Of a stretch of 64,000 nt of DNA, positions 29,646-40,010 are shown one piece after another. Made by a program: the position numbers and the translations under genes. The first letter of the stretch is position 1. Every line of letters starts with the position of its first letter. The DNA lies in NCBI GenBank assembly GCA_947457195.1, contig CANGUU010000004.1, positions 44,365 through 108,364 of the forward strand. The letters are read 5' to 3'. This DNA comes from Gammaproteobacteria bacterium (GTDB lineage: Bacteria; Pseudomonadota; Gammaproteobacteria; Pseudomonadales; Pseudohongiellaceae). The notes below the pieces were generated by a model that ran no database searches, was not told the origin of the DNA, and worked only from the letters and a program-made list of their open reading frames with translations.

Positions 29646-30070
29646 GCCAACGCCTTCACGTTGCCGCGGGTGTCATCCTCAACGACGAGAAAGCCGTGTT
29701 GCTTGCCCTGCGCCCGTTGCACAAGCATCAGGGTGGGCTGTGGGAGTTCCCGGGAGGCAAGGTGGAAGCAGGTGAATCGGCCGAAAAAGCGCTCGCTCGT
29801 GAGTTGCTCGAGGAACTCGATCTGAAGGTGCTGCGCGCCGAACCCTGGCTGCTGACGACTCACGATTACGGAGATCGGCAAGTGACGCTGGATGTCTGGC
29901 TGGTGCGTGAGTTTGCCGGAATCCCGTCGGGTCGCGAGGGGCAGTCCCTGCGCTGGGTGGCCCCGGCGGACCTGCACACCTACCGCTTCCCTGCCGCCAA
30001 TCTGCCGATCGTGCAGCGGCTGCAGGCTGGAGACTGGCTGCAGAGCACAGCGCAGGCAGCAGCACAATGA
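29642..30070 (+). CDS. mutT: 8-oxo-dGTP diphosphatase MutT (NUDIX)
   Basis: 142 residues from a TTG at 29642 overlapping the argJ stop (TTGA). MutT removes oxidised dGTP from the pool. The Nudix box GGKVEAGESAEKALARELLEEL has the full GX5EX7REUXEE pattern. The N-terminus HVAAGVILNDEKAVLLALRP is typical. No better start is available downstream without removing the first strand. The neighbouring genes secA and mutT are also linked in E. coli; here argJ lies between. The next gene overlaps by four bases. Confidence 0.92.
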   Translation: MSQRLHVAAGVILNDEKAVLLALRPLHKHQGGLWEFPGGKVEAGESAEKALARELLEELDLKVLRAEPWLLTTHDYGDRQVTLDVWLVREFAGIPSGREGQSLRWVAPADLHTYRFPAANLPIVQRLQAGDWLQSTAQAAAQ

Positions 30071-30888
30071 TTGCGGACTGGCTCAGTAAGCTGCTGAAAA
30101 AATCCTCACGGCGTCGCCCCGATCGCTCGGCTGTGCTGCCCTGGTACTGCAATCTCTGCGGTGCAGCGAATGCCACCGTCCTTGGCGAGATCGAACGCGA
30201 GCATGGCGCCTGCAGCACCTGCGGTTCCGTGATGCGCTTCCGCAGTCTCATGCTGGCATTGACCGAGCGCCTGCACGGGAAGTCCACGGCGATGGCTGCA
30301 CTGCCGCCTGCCAAGCAGATCGTAGGTCTCGGCATGAGTGATTCCCACACCTATGCCGAGCACCTGCAGCGCGTTTACGACTACACCAACACGTACTACC
30401 ACTGCGAACCCTTGCTCGACATAACCGACCCGGCAGAGCACTGGATTGGTGTGAACGACTTCGTGGTCTCGTCGGATGTCTTCGAGCATGTGCCGCCACC
30501 GATCCAGCCAGCTTTCGACCATTTGTTCCGTTTGCTGAAGCCCGGAGGCGTCCTGGTGTTTTCTGTGCCGTATTCCCTCGAGGACACGACCGTGGAGCAC
30601 TTCCCGGATTTGCACGACTTCCACCTGCGTCAGGACGAGCAGGGGGGCTTCGTGCTGTACAACACCACCCGCGAGGGTCGCCAGCAGGAGTTCACGGACC
30701 TGGTTTTCCACGGCGGGCCTGGATCCACGCTCGAACTGCGCCTGTTCTCGCTGGCGGCCCTGCGTCGGCACTTGGCCGACGCAGGATTCGTGGACGTGCG
30801 CCTGCATGACCAGCCCAATCATGCCCATGGCATCGACTGGACCCTACCCTGGGGTGTCACGCTCACGGCCCTGCGACCGCGGGCCTAG
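30067..30888 (+). CDS. Class I SAM-dependent methyltransferase with N-terminal zinc-ribbon-like Cys pairs
   Basis: 273 residues. Near the start two Cys pairs, CNLCG (about 28-32) and CSTCG (about 50-54), look like a zinc ribbon. The methyltransferase core is recognised from SSDVFEHVPPP (end of beta-4) and LLKPGGVLVFSVPY (beta-5 region, about 157-170), typical of Methyltransf_11. The glycine motif I is degenerate (VGLGMSD). Substrate unknown; similar proteins occur in polysaccharide and secondary-metabolite loci, but here it simply follows mutT with an ATGA overlap. Confidence 0.75.
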   Translation: MIADWLSKLLKKSSRRRPDRSAVLPWYCNLCGAANATVLGEIEREHGACSTCGSVMRFRSLMLALTERLHGKSTAMAALPPAKQIVGLGMSDSHTYAEHLQRVYDYTNTYYHCEPLLDITDPAEHWIGVNDFVVSSDVFEHVPPPIQPAFDHLFRLLKPGGVLVFSVPYSLEDTTVEHFPDLHDFHLRQDEQGGFVLYNTTREGRQQEFTDLVFHGGPGSTLELRLFSLAALRRHLADAGFVDVRLHDQPNHAHGIDWTLPWGVTLTALRPRA

Positions 30889-30928
30889 ACCAGCGCAGTC
30901 AGGCCCCGGGTCTGGCAGCAGCCCTGGT

Positions 30929-33007
30929 TCAGCGTGACTGCAGCAAGGCGGCTCGCTGCGACAGGATGAATTGTTTGATCGCCTCGACTTCTGCTTCGCT
31001 CAGATACTCGCCGAGTTTCGGCATGCCGAGACCGGCATAGGCTCCGTCCCGCACGATGCTCTGGAAGATGTCGTAAGTGGCTGGTGAGGCGTAGCGCAGA
31101 TCGGCGAGTGCGCCACCGCTGGCCGCGTTGCGCCCGTGGCACATGGCACAACGTTCCGCGTACAGGTCGCTGCCCTGTTGCAGCAGGGCAGCCTCGTTCT
31201 CGAAAGGGACGGCGCTCAGTTCCGGCAGGGGCTGTCCGCGCACCGGGACGATGTTCTGGTCACCGCCGAGCACGAAGGTCCACAGCCGTCCTTCCGGTTT
31301 GTATTCGCCCGTCGGGTTCACGCCAAACAAGGCCGTGGCACCGCCCCAGCCAGCCAGCACCGACAGGTACTGACGGCCATCCAAGGCGTAGGTGACCGGT
31401 GGTGCCACCACCGCCACGCCCAGATCGACAGACCACAGCAACTCGCCGTCGTCCGCCGCGTAGGCCAGCAGGTGACCGTCCGAGGTGCCCTGAAAGACCA
31501 GATTGCCTGCCGTGGCCAGCGTGCCGCCGTTGATGGCATTCGGGTAATCGATCTGCCAACGCGGTTGCATTGCCAGCGGGTCCCAGGCCAGCAGGGCGCC
31601 GGGGGTCGGATTCTGCGGACCGGCGCCGGTCGTGTACTCGGAGGCTGGCCGCTGCGGCAGCTCGGTGGAGTTACCGAGCACGATACCGGTGTTCCACTTG
31701 CCCGGCTGGTACTGGAAATCAGGCGCCTTGACGTAGTTGAAGCGGCTGCCCTGCTGGGTGGGAAGATAGACCAGACCAGTCAGCGGGCTGTAGGACATCG
31801 GATGCCAGTTGTGTGCTCCACCCGGGCCCGGCATGACGGTCGACACGAAATCCTTGTAACGCGCCTGAGGTGTCTCGATCGGACGCCCCGTTTCCTTGCT
31901 GATGCCGGTTGCCCAGGTGACGTTGGCATAGGGCTCGGCCTTCAGCAGTTCACCCGTGCTGCGGTCGAGCACGTAGAAGAAGCCGTTCTTCGGTGCCTGC
32001 ATGATGACCTTGCGTTCCCGTCCGTCGACCACGAGCTCGGCGAGCATCAGTCCCTGCACGGCAGTGAAGTCCCAGTCATCACCGGGCGTGGTCTGGTAGT
32101 ACCAGGCCACCCGCCCCGTGTCGACATGCAGCGCCACGATCGATGACAGAAACAGATTGTCGCCCTGCCCGGCGCTGCGCAGCTCCCGGCTCCACGGCGA
32201 GCCATTGCCGGTCCCCACATAGACGAGCCGCAGCTCCGGATCGTAGATGATCGAATCCCAGGCCGTACCGCCGCCGCCGACCTCCCACCAGGTGCCAAAC
32301 CAGGTCTTGGCCGCGAATTCCATGTCGGGATTTTCGAAGCCAGCCGACGGGTCGCCCGGCACCACCCAGAAGCGCCAGGCTTCTGCTCCTGTCTGGGCAT
32401 CGTAGGCAGTCACATAGCCCCGTGCCCCGAGCTCCGAGCCGCCGTTGCCGATCAGCACCTTGCCATCGGCTATCCGCGGTGCCCCGGTGATTGTGTAGGG
32501 ACGGGAGGGGTCCACCGTGACCACCGACCAGAGCTCCTCGCCGGAGGTGGCATCGAGGGCGATCAGGCGGCCATCGATGGTCCCGACGTAGATCTTGCCG
32601 TCATACAAGGCCACCCCGCGGTTGACGACGTCGCAGCAGGCCTTCCAGCCGATGCTCTTGTCGACTTGAGGGTCGTAGTCCCAAAGCACCTTGCCTGTCC
32701 TGGCATCGAGGGCAAACACGCTGCTCCAGGGCCGGGTGGCGTACAGGATGCCATCGTGCACCAGCGGCGTGGCTTCCAGGCCACGAAAGGAATCGGTATC
32801 GAAACTCCAGGCCAGTCCTAGCTCGCCCACGTTGCCGTCGTTGATCTCGGTGAGGGTGCTGAATCGGGTCTCGGCGTAGTCGTGGCCGTAGGTCAGCCAT
32901 TCGTTGCTCTGGCTGGCGTTCGCCAGGTCGCTGTCATCCTGAGCGCGGGCGCATAGCGTGCTGAACAGGGTCAGGGCGAGCAGGGTGCGGGAAGCAGTCG
33001 TGAACAT
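30929..33007 (-). CDS. PQQ-dependent quinohaemoprotein alcohol dehydrogenase (calcium type)
   Basis: 692 residues from the ATG at 33007, with GAGG seven bases before it; the longer open frame to 33997 is antisense to the next gene. A signal peptide (about 1-23) is followed by an eight-bladed propeller and a C-terminal cytochrome c domain with CAMCH (620-624). The vicinal disulfide pair Cys124-Cys125 and the metal and catalytic residues Glu192, Asn268 and Asp313 are present; residue 315 is Thr (WDFT), the calcium-type state. It should oxidise alcohols in the periplasm and pass electrons through its own haem. It resembles Comamonas quinohaemoprotein ethanol dehydrogenase; substrate unknown. It is divergent from the TonB-domain gene. 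Confidence 0.92.
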   Translation of the reverse strand: MFTTASRTLLALTLFSTLCARAQDDSDLANASQSNEWLTYGHDYAETRFSTLTEINDGNVGELGLAWSFDTDSFRGLEATPLVHDGILYATRPWSSVFALDARTGKVLWDYDPQVDKSIGWKACCDVVNRGVALYDGKIYVGTIDGRLIALDATSGEELWSVVTVDPSRPYTITGAPRIADGKVLIGNGGSELGARGYVTAYDAQTGAEAWRFWVVPGDPSAGFENPDMEFAAKTWFGTWWEVGGGGTAWDSIIYDPELRLVYVGTGNGSPWSRELRSAGQGDNLFLSSIVALHVDTGRVAWYYQTTPGDDWDFTAVQGLMLAELVVDGRERKVIMQAPKNGFFYVLDRSTGELLKAEPYANVTWATGISKETGRPIETPQARYKDFVSTVMPGPGGAHNWHPMSYSPLTGLVYLPTQQGSRFNYVKAPDFQYQPGKWNTGIVLGNSTELPQRPASEYTTGAGPQNPTPGALLAWDPLAMQPRWQIDYPNAINGGTLATAGNLVFQGTSDGHLLAYAADDGELLWSVDLGVAVVAPPVTYALDGRQYLSVLAGWGGATALFGVNPTGEYKPEGRLWTFVLGGDQNIVPVRGQPLPELSAVPFENEAALLQQGSDLYAERCAMCHGRNAASGGALADLRYASPATYDIFQSIVRDGAYAGLGMPKLGEYLSEAEVEAIKQFILSQRAALLQSR

Positions 33008-33187
33008 CCGGAGGCCTCTTTGCAGGGGAGAAACAGGGGCGGGAGCGCCCGGGTGGCGATTCTGCGCGCGCGCGCGGCACGACGCCAATGCTTCCTGTGC
33101 AGGACAGCGAACGGTGGCTTGGCTTGGCTTGCGCTTAGGACTTAGTATTGGCCCAAAAACAAAGCCATACAAACTTGAGGGGGTTAC

Positions 33188-34246
33188 ATGAAGTCCACGA
33201 CAAAGTCCAACACAACACGACTGAATTCGGCGTTGCTCGCCGTGATGCTGGCCGCCGCGCCGGCCCTGGGGCAGGAGCCGGCCAAGACCCCGGTTTTCGT
33301 CGACCCCGTGCCGCTGATGCAGGAGGGGCGCTTCCAGCCCGGCGTGCGCGTCGAGGGGCTCATCACCGCGCGTTACACGGTCAAGACCGATGGCAGTACC
33401 GATGACATCGAGATCCTCGGCGGCTTCACCAATCCCTTCTACGAGAATGCCATCCGCGAGACCGTCAAGAAGTGGACCTTTACACCGGGTTCGGTCGACG
33501 GTACGCCGCGTGACTTTCTGAATCAGGAATACACGTTCAAGTTCCGGGTTTCCGATACGCTGGCCATTTCCAAGGAAGTGGACGAGCAACTGCAGGTGAT
33601 CCGCGAAACCATCGACAAGAAGGAATTTGCCGACGCCGGCAAGCAGATCAACAGCATCCTGCGGCGCGGCGTGCAGAGTGTGCTCGACTACGGTCTCATG
33701 AACGAGATGATGGTGCAGGTCAATCTCGGTCTGGAGGACCCTTATGCCGCGCTGGAAGCCAGCCAGCGCGCCACCGCCAGCTCCCCTGGTATCAACGGCG
33801 AACCGGAATATCTGCTGACCCCCGGTCTGCTGCAGGGCGCCCTGCGCCAGCAGGTGATGGTAGCCGCCACCATCCGTCAGCAAGGCACGGTGCTGGAGAC
33901 CTGGAAGAAGCTCGACGCCCTGTTCGACCTGCCGGCCGACGACAGCGTGCACCAGTGGATCAAGGCCGCCGAGGACGCCGTGGCTTCGCCCGATCAACTG
34001 GTGTCGCTAGCCAAGATCAACGATGACGGCCATTGGGTGCAGGCACCGCTGCGCCGGATTTTTTCCGTGTCTGACGTGCGTGAAGGCAAGCTCAAGAGGA
34101 TCGTTGCCCATTGTCAGCGACGCACGCTCGAACTCGAGTTCCAGGAGGGTGTCGACTGGAATCTGCCTGCCAGCCTCGGTCACTGCGAACTGGATTTCCA
34201 GGGCGATGAAGGCACGCTGTTTGCCCTCTACGAATTCGCGCAGTAA
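33188..34246 (+). CDS. Exported TonB C-terminal-domain protein
   Basis: 352 residues with GAGGGGG just before the ATG. A cleavable signal peptide (about 1-28, ending PALGQ) replaces the usual TonB membrane anchor. The TonB C-terminal-like domain is at about residues 50-122 (VEGLITARYTVKTDGSTDDIEI, FYENAIRETVKKWTFTPG). The remaining 230 residues are unassigned, with a helical stretch that could be repeat-like and a C-terminal beta-rich part. Without an anchor it is unlikely to work as a classical energy transducer; a periplasmic scaffold role is a guess. It is followed by the SMP-30-like gene after 39 bases. Confidence 0.7.
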   Translation: MKSTTKSNTTRLNSALLAVMLAAAPALGQEPAKTPVFVDPVPLMQEGRFQPGVRVEGLITARYTVKTDGSTDDIEILGGFTNPFYENAIRETVKKWTFTPGSVDGTPRDFLNQEYTFKFRVSDTLAISKEVDEQLQVIRETIDKKEFADAGKQINSILRRGVQSVLDYGLMNEMMVQVNLGLEDPYAALEASQRATASSPGINGEPEYLLTPGLLQGALRQQVMVAATIRQQGTVLETWKKLDALFDLPADDSVHQWIKAAEDAVASPDQLVSLAKINDDGHWVQAPLRRIFSVSDVREGKLKRIVAHCQRRTLELEFQEGVDWNLPASLGHCELDFQGDEGTLFALYEFAQ

Positions 34247-34285
34247 CGCCACCCAAGCCGCCTGTACGCCAGGCAGGAGTCCCGC

Positions 34286-35296
34286 ATGATCCCGACGCTG
34301 TTGTACGGCGCGCTGCGCCCGGCCCTGATCTGTGTAGCCCTGCTTGGCAGCGGTTCGCTGCTGGCGCAGTCGCTGCCGGGGGAACGTCCCACCCGCATCG
34401 AGGCCCTGCCGGGCATCGTCGCGGAGGGTGCCCACTGGGAGGTGGTCTGGGCAGACTTCGAAACCGCCGATGGCATCGTCGGCACCGCCGATGGCGGCAT
34501 CCTGTTTGCCCAAGAGCAGACCGACAGCCTCCGCAAGCTCGATGCCAGCGGCAGGGAGTTTTTGCTGGCCGACGATCTGCCTGGTCCGGGGGCCATTTCC
34601 GTGGATGCCGAAGGCCGGATGTTTGCCGTACTGCGCACCTGCACGGATCCCGGCAAACCGTTTTTCCAGAGCTGCGCCAAGCTCACGCGAGTGGTTCAGT
34701 TGGCTCCTGTCTACCGGGAATTGGCGACGGGTTTCGCCGATGGCAGACCCCTCGGACGCCTCAATGACCTCATTGCTGACGGCAAGGGTGGTGCCTATTT
34801 CACCGTGGGTGGCGCCTTCCATGTCAGTGCGGCCGGCAAGGTCAGTGTGGTCGAGGACCAGAACCTGCGCTCGAACGGCATCCTGTTGAGCCGGGACGGG
34901 CGCACGCTCTACGTCACCAACGACACGGTAGTACTGGCGTTCGACGTGGCCGAGGATGGCAGTACCAGCAACCGTCGGGATTTCGTGACGCTGGACGGAG
35001 ACAACGGTGGTGATGGCATGGCCATCGACGCCGAGGGCCGCCTGTTCATCACCGGCAACAAAGGCGTACATGTGGCATCGGCAGCGGGCGACTATCTCGG
35101 CCTGATTCCCACCCCGCGTCGCCCGATTACCCTGGCTTTCGCCGGTCCGGAGGGCAATCTGCTGTACGCTCCCTCGATGGGCGCCGTCGGTCCCGACGGC
35201 AAGGCCTGGGTCACGCCGGAAGGCGTGCGCAATACCGCCATGACCATCTATAGGCTGACGACGGCGACCAAGCGCTTCGCAGGCCGACCGAAATAG
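34286..35296 (+). CDS. SMP-30/gluconolactonase/LRE-family exported protein
   Basis: 336 residues, preceded by AGGAG. A signal peptide (about 1-27, ending LLAQS) is followed by a six-bladed propeller of the SMP-30 type: EGAHWEVVWADFETADGIVG, GRLNDLIADGKGGAYFTVGG, LRSNGILLSRDGRTLYVTND, and GDNGGDGMAIDAEGRLFITGNKGVHV. The Asn and Asp metal positions (LND, SNG, DGM) are visible. Family members hydrolyse sugar lactones; the exported form could act on lactones or aldonates made by a neighbouring dehydrogenase, but the substrate is unknown. It converges on coaE. Confidence 0.8.
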   Translation: MIPTLLYGALRPALICVALLGSGSLLAQSLPGERPTRIEALPGIVAEGAHWEVVWADFETADGIVGTADGGILFAQEQTDSLRKLDASGREFLLADDLPGPGAISVDAEGRMFAVLRTCTDPGKPFFQSCAKLTRVVQLAPVYRELATGFADGRPLGRLNDLIADGKGGAYFTVGGAFHVSAAGKVSVVEDQNLRSNGILLSRDGRTLYVTNDTVVLAFDVAEDGSTSNRRDFVTLDGDNGGDGMAIDAEGRLFITGNKGVHVASAAGDYLGLIPTPRRPITLAFAGPEGNLLYAPSMGAVGPDGKAWVTPEGVRNTAMTIYRLTTATKRFAGRPK

Positions 35297-35314
35297 CCCG
35301 CCTCCTCTGCCGCC

Positions 35315-35959
35315 CTACGCTTCAGGGTCCTCGCTGTCCGGCCGCTGGCGTTGCGCGGCCAGGCGCTGGTAGCGCTGGAACAGGGCGTCTACCTGACGTC
35401 GCAGCGACTCGCGGTCACCGTCGTTGCTGATCACATCGTCGGCCTGCTGCAGGCGCTGCTGGCGCCCCAGCTGTCGTTCGATGATCAGCGCGATGTCTGA
35501 CTGCGCGACGCCATCGCGCGCGGCGGCACGGGCCAGCTGCAGCTGTTCCGGCAGGTCAACCACCAGTACGCGGTCGACGAAACCATAGGCCTTGCTCTCC
35601 AGCAACAGGGGTGCCACCAGCAGTACCCAGGCAGCGCGCGATTGCTGCAAGCGCTCGACGATGGCCGCCCGGATGGCTGGATGCAGCAGCGCCTCAACCT
35701 GCAGACGCGTCGGTTCGTTGGAGAACAGGCGTTGGCGCAGCCCGGGTCGATCCAGTTCGCCGTTGGGCAGCAGGAGCTGGGGTCCGAGGACGGCCACCAG
35801 TTGCTGCAGCAGTGGCTGGCCTCGCGCCACCAGCGCGCGGCTGATCAGGTCTGCATCGACAACCTCCACGCCCTTGGCGGCAAACAGGTCGCTGACCGTG
35901 GTCTTGCCGCTGCCGATACCGCCGGTCAGACCGATGACAAGGGGGAAGCTGTGGCTCAT
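35315..35959 (-). CDS. coaE: Dephospho-CoA kinase CoaE
   Basis: 214 residues from the ATG at 35959. CoaE phosphorylates the ribose 3' hydroxyl of dephospho-CoA, the last step of CoA synthesis. The P-loop GLTGGIGSGKTTVSDLF begins at about residue 9, with VVDADLISR (acceptor side), FSNEPTRLQVEALLHPAIR and LLLESKAYGFVDRVLVVD in the expected order. It starts one base after the pilD stop, so pilB-pilC-pilD-coaE reads as one operon, a common gammaproteobacterial arrangement. Confidence 0.95.
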   Translation of the reverse strand: MSHSFPLVIGLTGGIGSGKTTVSDLFAAKGVEVVDADLISRALVARGQPLLQQLVAVLGPQLLLPNGELDRPGLRQRLFSNEPTRLQVEALLHPAIRAAIVERLQQSRAAWVLLVAPLLLESKAYGFVDRVLVVDLPEQLQLARAAARDGVAQSDIALIIERQLGRQQRLQQADDVISNDGDRESLRRQVDALFQRYQRLAAQRQRPDSEDPEA

Positions 35960-35960
35960 G

Positions 35961-36839
35961 TCACTGTAGGAATCTGAAGAGGGCCAGCTGCAGTTGCTCT
36001 CCGCCCAACAGCGCCGCGCAGCCGGCGACGGCGAGAAAGGGCCCGAAGGGGATGGCCGCATGACGATCCCGCTGGTGGAAGAAGATGAGAACGAGGCCGG
36101 TGAGCGAGCCCAGCAGTGAAGCAAGTACGATGATGAGCGGCAGTGCCTGCCAGCCCAGCCACGCCCCGAGCGCGGCCAGCAGCTTCAGGTCACCTTCGCC
36201 GATGCCGTCCTTGCCGGTCAGTCGCCGGAATACGCGGGACACCACCCACAGCAGCAGATACCCGGCCACTGCACCATACAGCGCCGCGTGCAGGGGGACG
36301 AGCCATGCCAGCGAGTTTGCCAGCAGCCCCAGCCAGAGCAGCGGCAGTGTGAGATCGTCGGGCAGCAGCAGGTGCTCGGCATCGATCAGAGCCAGTGCCA
36401 TCAGGAACCAGACGAAAACCAGCAGTGCCAGACTCGGTAGCGTGGCTCCATATGCGGCAACCACCACGACGGATAGCAGCGCAGTACCGGCTTCGACCAG
36501 CGGGTAGCGCCAGGAAATCGCCGCGCCACAGTGCCGGCACCTGCCGCGTCGCCGCAGGAAACCCAGCAAGGGAATGAGGTCTGCCACACCAAGTGTCTGC
36601 CGGCAGACCGGACAGTGCGAGCGAGGTTGAGCGAGGTTGAGGGCAGGCATGGCCTCCTCGATGTCCTCGGCTGCCGGGGGCACGGCCAGCACCTGGCGGC
36701 ACTGCGCGCGCCATTGCTGCTGCAGCATGAGCGGCAGACGGTGGATCACCACGTTCAGGAAACTGCCGATGCACAAGCCCAGCAGCGCAGTGGCTGGCAG
36801 CAACCAGGATTCGTCGGTGAAGGCTTCGATCGACATCAT
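35961..36839 (-). CDS. pilD: Type IV prepilin peptidase / N-methyltransferase PilD
   Basis: About 292 residues from the ATG at 36839; an upstream frame start at 36863 would overlap pilC. PilD cleaves and methylates prepilins at the inner membrane. The N-terminal GSFLNVVIHRLP, the zinc-type four-Cys cytoplasmic loop (CPVC and CRHC) and the catalytic aspartates (ALIDAEHLLLPDD and GIGEGDLKL) are intact, with about eight hydrophobic segments. With only pilB and pilC nearby, its pilin substrates must be encoded elsewhere. Confidence 0.94.
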   Translation of the reverse strand: MMSIEAFTDESWLLPATALLGLCIGSFLNVVIHRLPLMLQQQWRAQCRQVLAVPPAAEDIEEAMPALNLAQPRSHCPVCRQTLGVADLIPLLGFLRRRGRCRHCGAAISWRYPLVEAGTALLSVVVVAAYGATLPSLALLVFVWFLMALALIDAEHLLLPDDLTLPLLWLGLLANSLAWLVPLHAALYGAVAGYLLLWVVSRVFRRLTGKDGIGEGDLKLLAALGAWLGWQALPLIIVLASLLGSLTGLVLIFFHQRDRHAAIPFGPFLAVAGCAALLGGEQLQLALFRFLQ

Positions 36840-36849
36840 GCTGGCCTGT

Positions 36850-38046
36850 TCAGAGCACCGCACCTATCCGGAAAATGGGCATGTACATCGCAATCATCAG
36901 GCCACCGACCAAGGCACCAAGCACCGTCATCAGCAGCGGCTCGAGCAGTGCTGCCAGGCTGTCCACGGACCGGTCGACGGCCGCTTCGTAGAATGTGGCA
37001 CAACGCTCGAGCATGCTGTCCAGTGTGCCGGATTGTTCACCGACCAGCACCAGTTGCAGGACCAGAGGGGGAAACACCCGTGCAGCACCCAGTGCGTCCG
37101 TCAAAGACTGTCCCTGCAAGAGGGCCGCACGAACCTGCAGCACCGCTCGCCGATACACACCGTTGCCCGTCACGCCGGCGCAGGTCGCCAGTGCGTCCAC
37201 CAAAGGCAGCCCGGCACCGAAGGTGGTTGCCAGGGTGCGCGTGAAGCGCGCCAGCGCCGCTGCCGCCAGGATGCCACCCAACACCGGCAGCTTCAGCAGC
37301 AGACGATCGCAGCAGTCGGCAAACCACGGCGACTCGGCCAGCGCGTGCCGCCCGGCCAGCCCGGTCACCGCTGCGATAAGCAGTAGATGGTACCACCATG
37401 CAGCGGCCAGGTCGGACAGGGACAGGACTGCCCTGGTGGCCAGCGGCAATTCGGCCCCGAAGCTGGCAAAGGTGGCGGCAAACTGTGGGACCACCTTCAC
37501 CAGCAGCAGTCCACTCACCAGCACGGCGACCACCAGCACGGTCAGCGGGTACTGCAGGGCCCGGCGCACCCGGGCTCGCAGCGCCTCCGACTTTTCTCCC
37601 AGCGTCGCCAGTCGATCGAGCATGATCTCGAGCGTGCCCGACTGCTCGCCGGCCTCGACCAGATTGCAGTGCAAGGCGTCGAATTGCCGTGGAAAGCGCC
37701 GCAGCGACTCGCTGAGTGTCATGCCGTTGGCGACGGCGGTGCCGAGTACGGCCACCACGTGACGGAGACTGCGGGATTCCAGCCCTTCACCGACGATCCG
37801 GAATGCCTGGACCAGGGGCAGCCCTGCTTTCAGCAGGGTGGCCAGTTGCCGCGTGAAGAGCACCGTATCGGCCATACGGATCCGGTGCGTGCTGCCGCCT
37901 GCCGGCTCGGCGCCGGGAGTCAGGCGGTCGATGCGAATGCCTTTTCCACGCAGAAGGCGTCGTGCTGCCTGCCGTGAGGCAGCGTTGAGCTTGCCTTCAC
38001 AGCGCATACCGCGCGCATCCCTGCCGCGCCAAACAAACAAAGTCAT
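36850..38046 (-). CDS. pilC: Type IV pilus inner-membrane platform protein PilC
   Basis: 398 residues with two T2SF domains. It begins with the short family motif FVWRGRDARG, then the first domain (about 60-180, FTRQLATLLKAGLPLVQAF), a pair of hydrophobic segments, the second domain (about 265-385, FTRTLATTFGAGLPLVDAL) and a C-terminal membrane segment (MTVLGALVGGLMIAMYMPIF). PilC connects the PilB motor to the growing pilus. It lies 20 bases after pilB. Confidence 0.95.
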   Translation of the reverse strand: MTLFVWRGRDARGMRCEGKLNAASRQAARRLLRGKGIRIDRLTPGAEPAGGSTHRIRMADTVLFTRQLATLLKAGLPLVQAFRIVGEGLESRSLRHVVAVLGTAVANGMTLSESLRRFPRQFDALHCNLVEAGEQSGTLEIMLDRLATLGEKSEALRARVRRALQYPLTVLVVAVLVSGLLLVKVVPQFAATFASFGAELPLATRAVLSLSDLAAAWWYHLLLIAAVTGLAGRHALAESPWFADCCDRLLLKLPVLGGILAAAALARFTRTLATTFGAGLPLVDALATCAGVTGNGVYRRAVLQVRAALLQGQSLTDALGAARVFPPLVLQLVLVGEQSGTLDSMLERCATFYEAAVDRSVDSLAALLEPLLMTVLGALVGGLMIAMYMPIFRIGAVL

Positions 38047-38066
38047 GGCTGTTGTTGCACCTCCTG

Positions 38067-39827
<1,761 letters not shown>

Positions 39828-40010
39828 GGCGGAGCGTACAGGGCAGGGGGTTGACTGCAGTCTAGTAGGGCCTTGCTGGCTCGCCAGCAAATCTCAGGGG
39901 TGGCGCAGATTGCAGCCACTCCGTCGACGGCGCCCGCATGCCGCAGGCGCTCGCTTGACTTGGTGCGTCTGCACGGGCAAAAAGAGGGCCCCTTGGCCGG
40001 AGAGCTCCCC

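Noticed and set aside
32115..32135. His in ALHVDTG of the PQQ dehydrogenase, at first read as loss of the catalytic Asp
   Set aside because: Spacing from the Asn ligand shows that the catalytic residue is Asp313 in WDFT, 17 residues later; the His position is not catalytic.
33064..33076. Alternating GC run that could form Z-DNA
   Set aside because: Only 13 bases in a GC-rich intergenic region; no other sign of function.
33007..33997. N-terminal extension of the PQQ dehydrogenase frame
   Set aside because: It is antisense to the TonB-domain gene; the signal peptide and ribosome site support the start at 33007.
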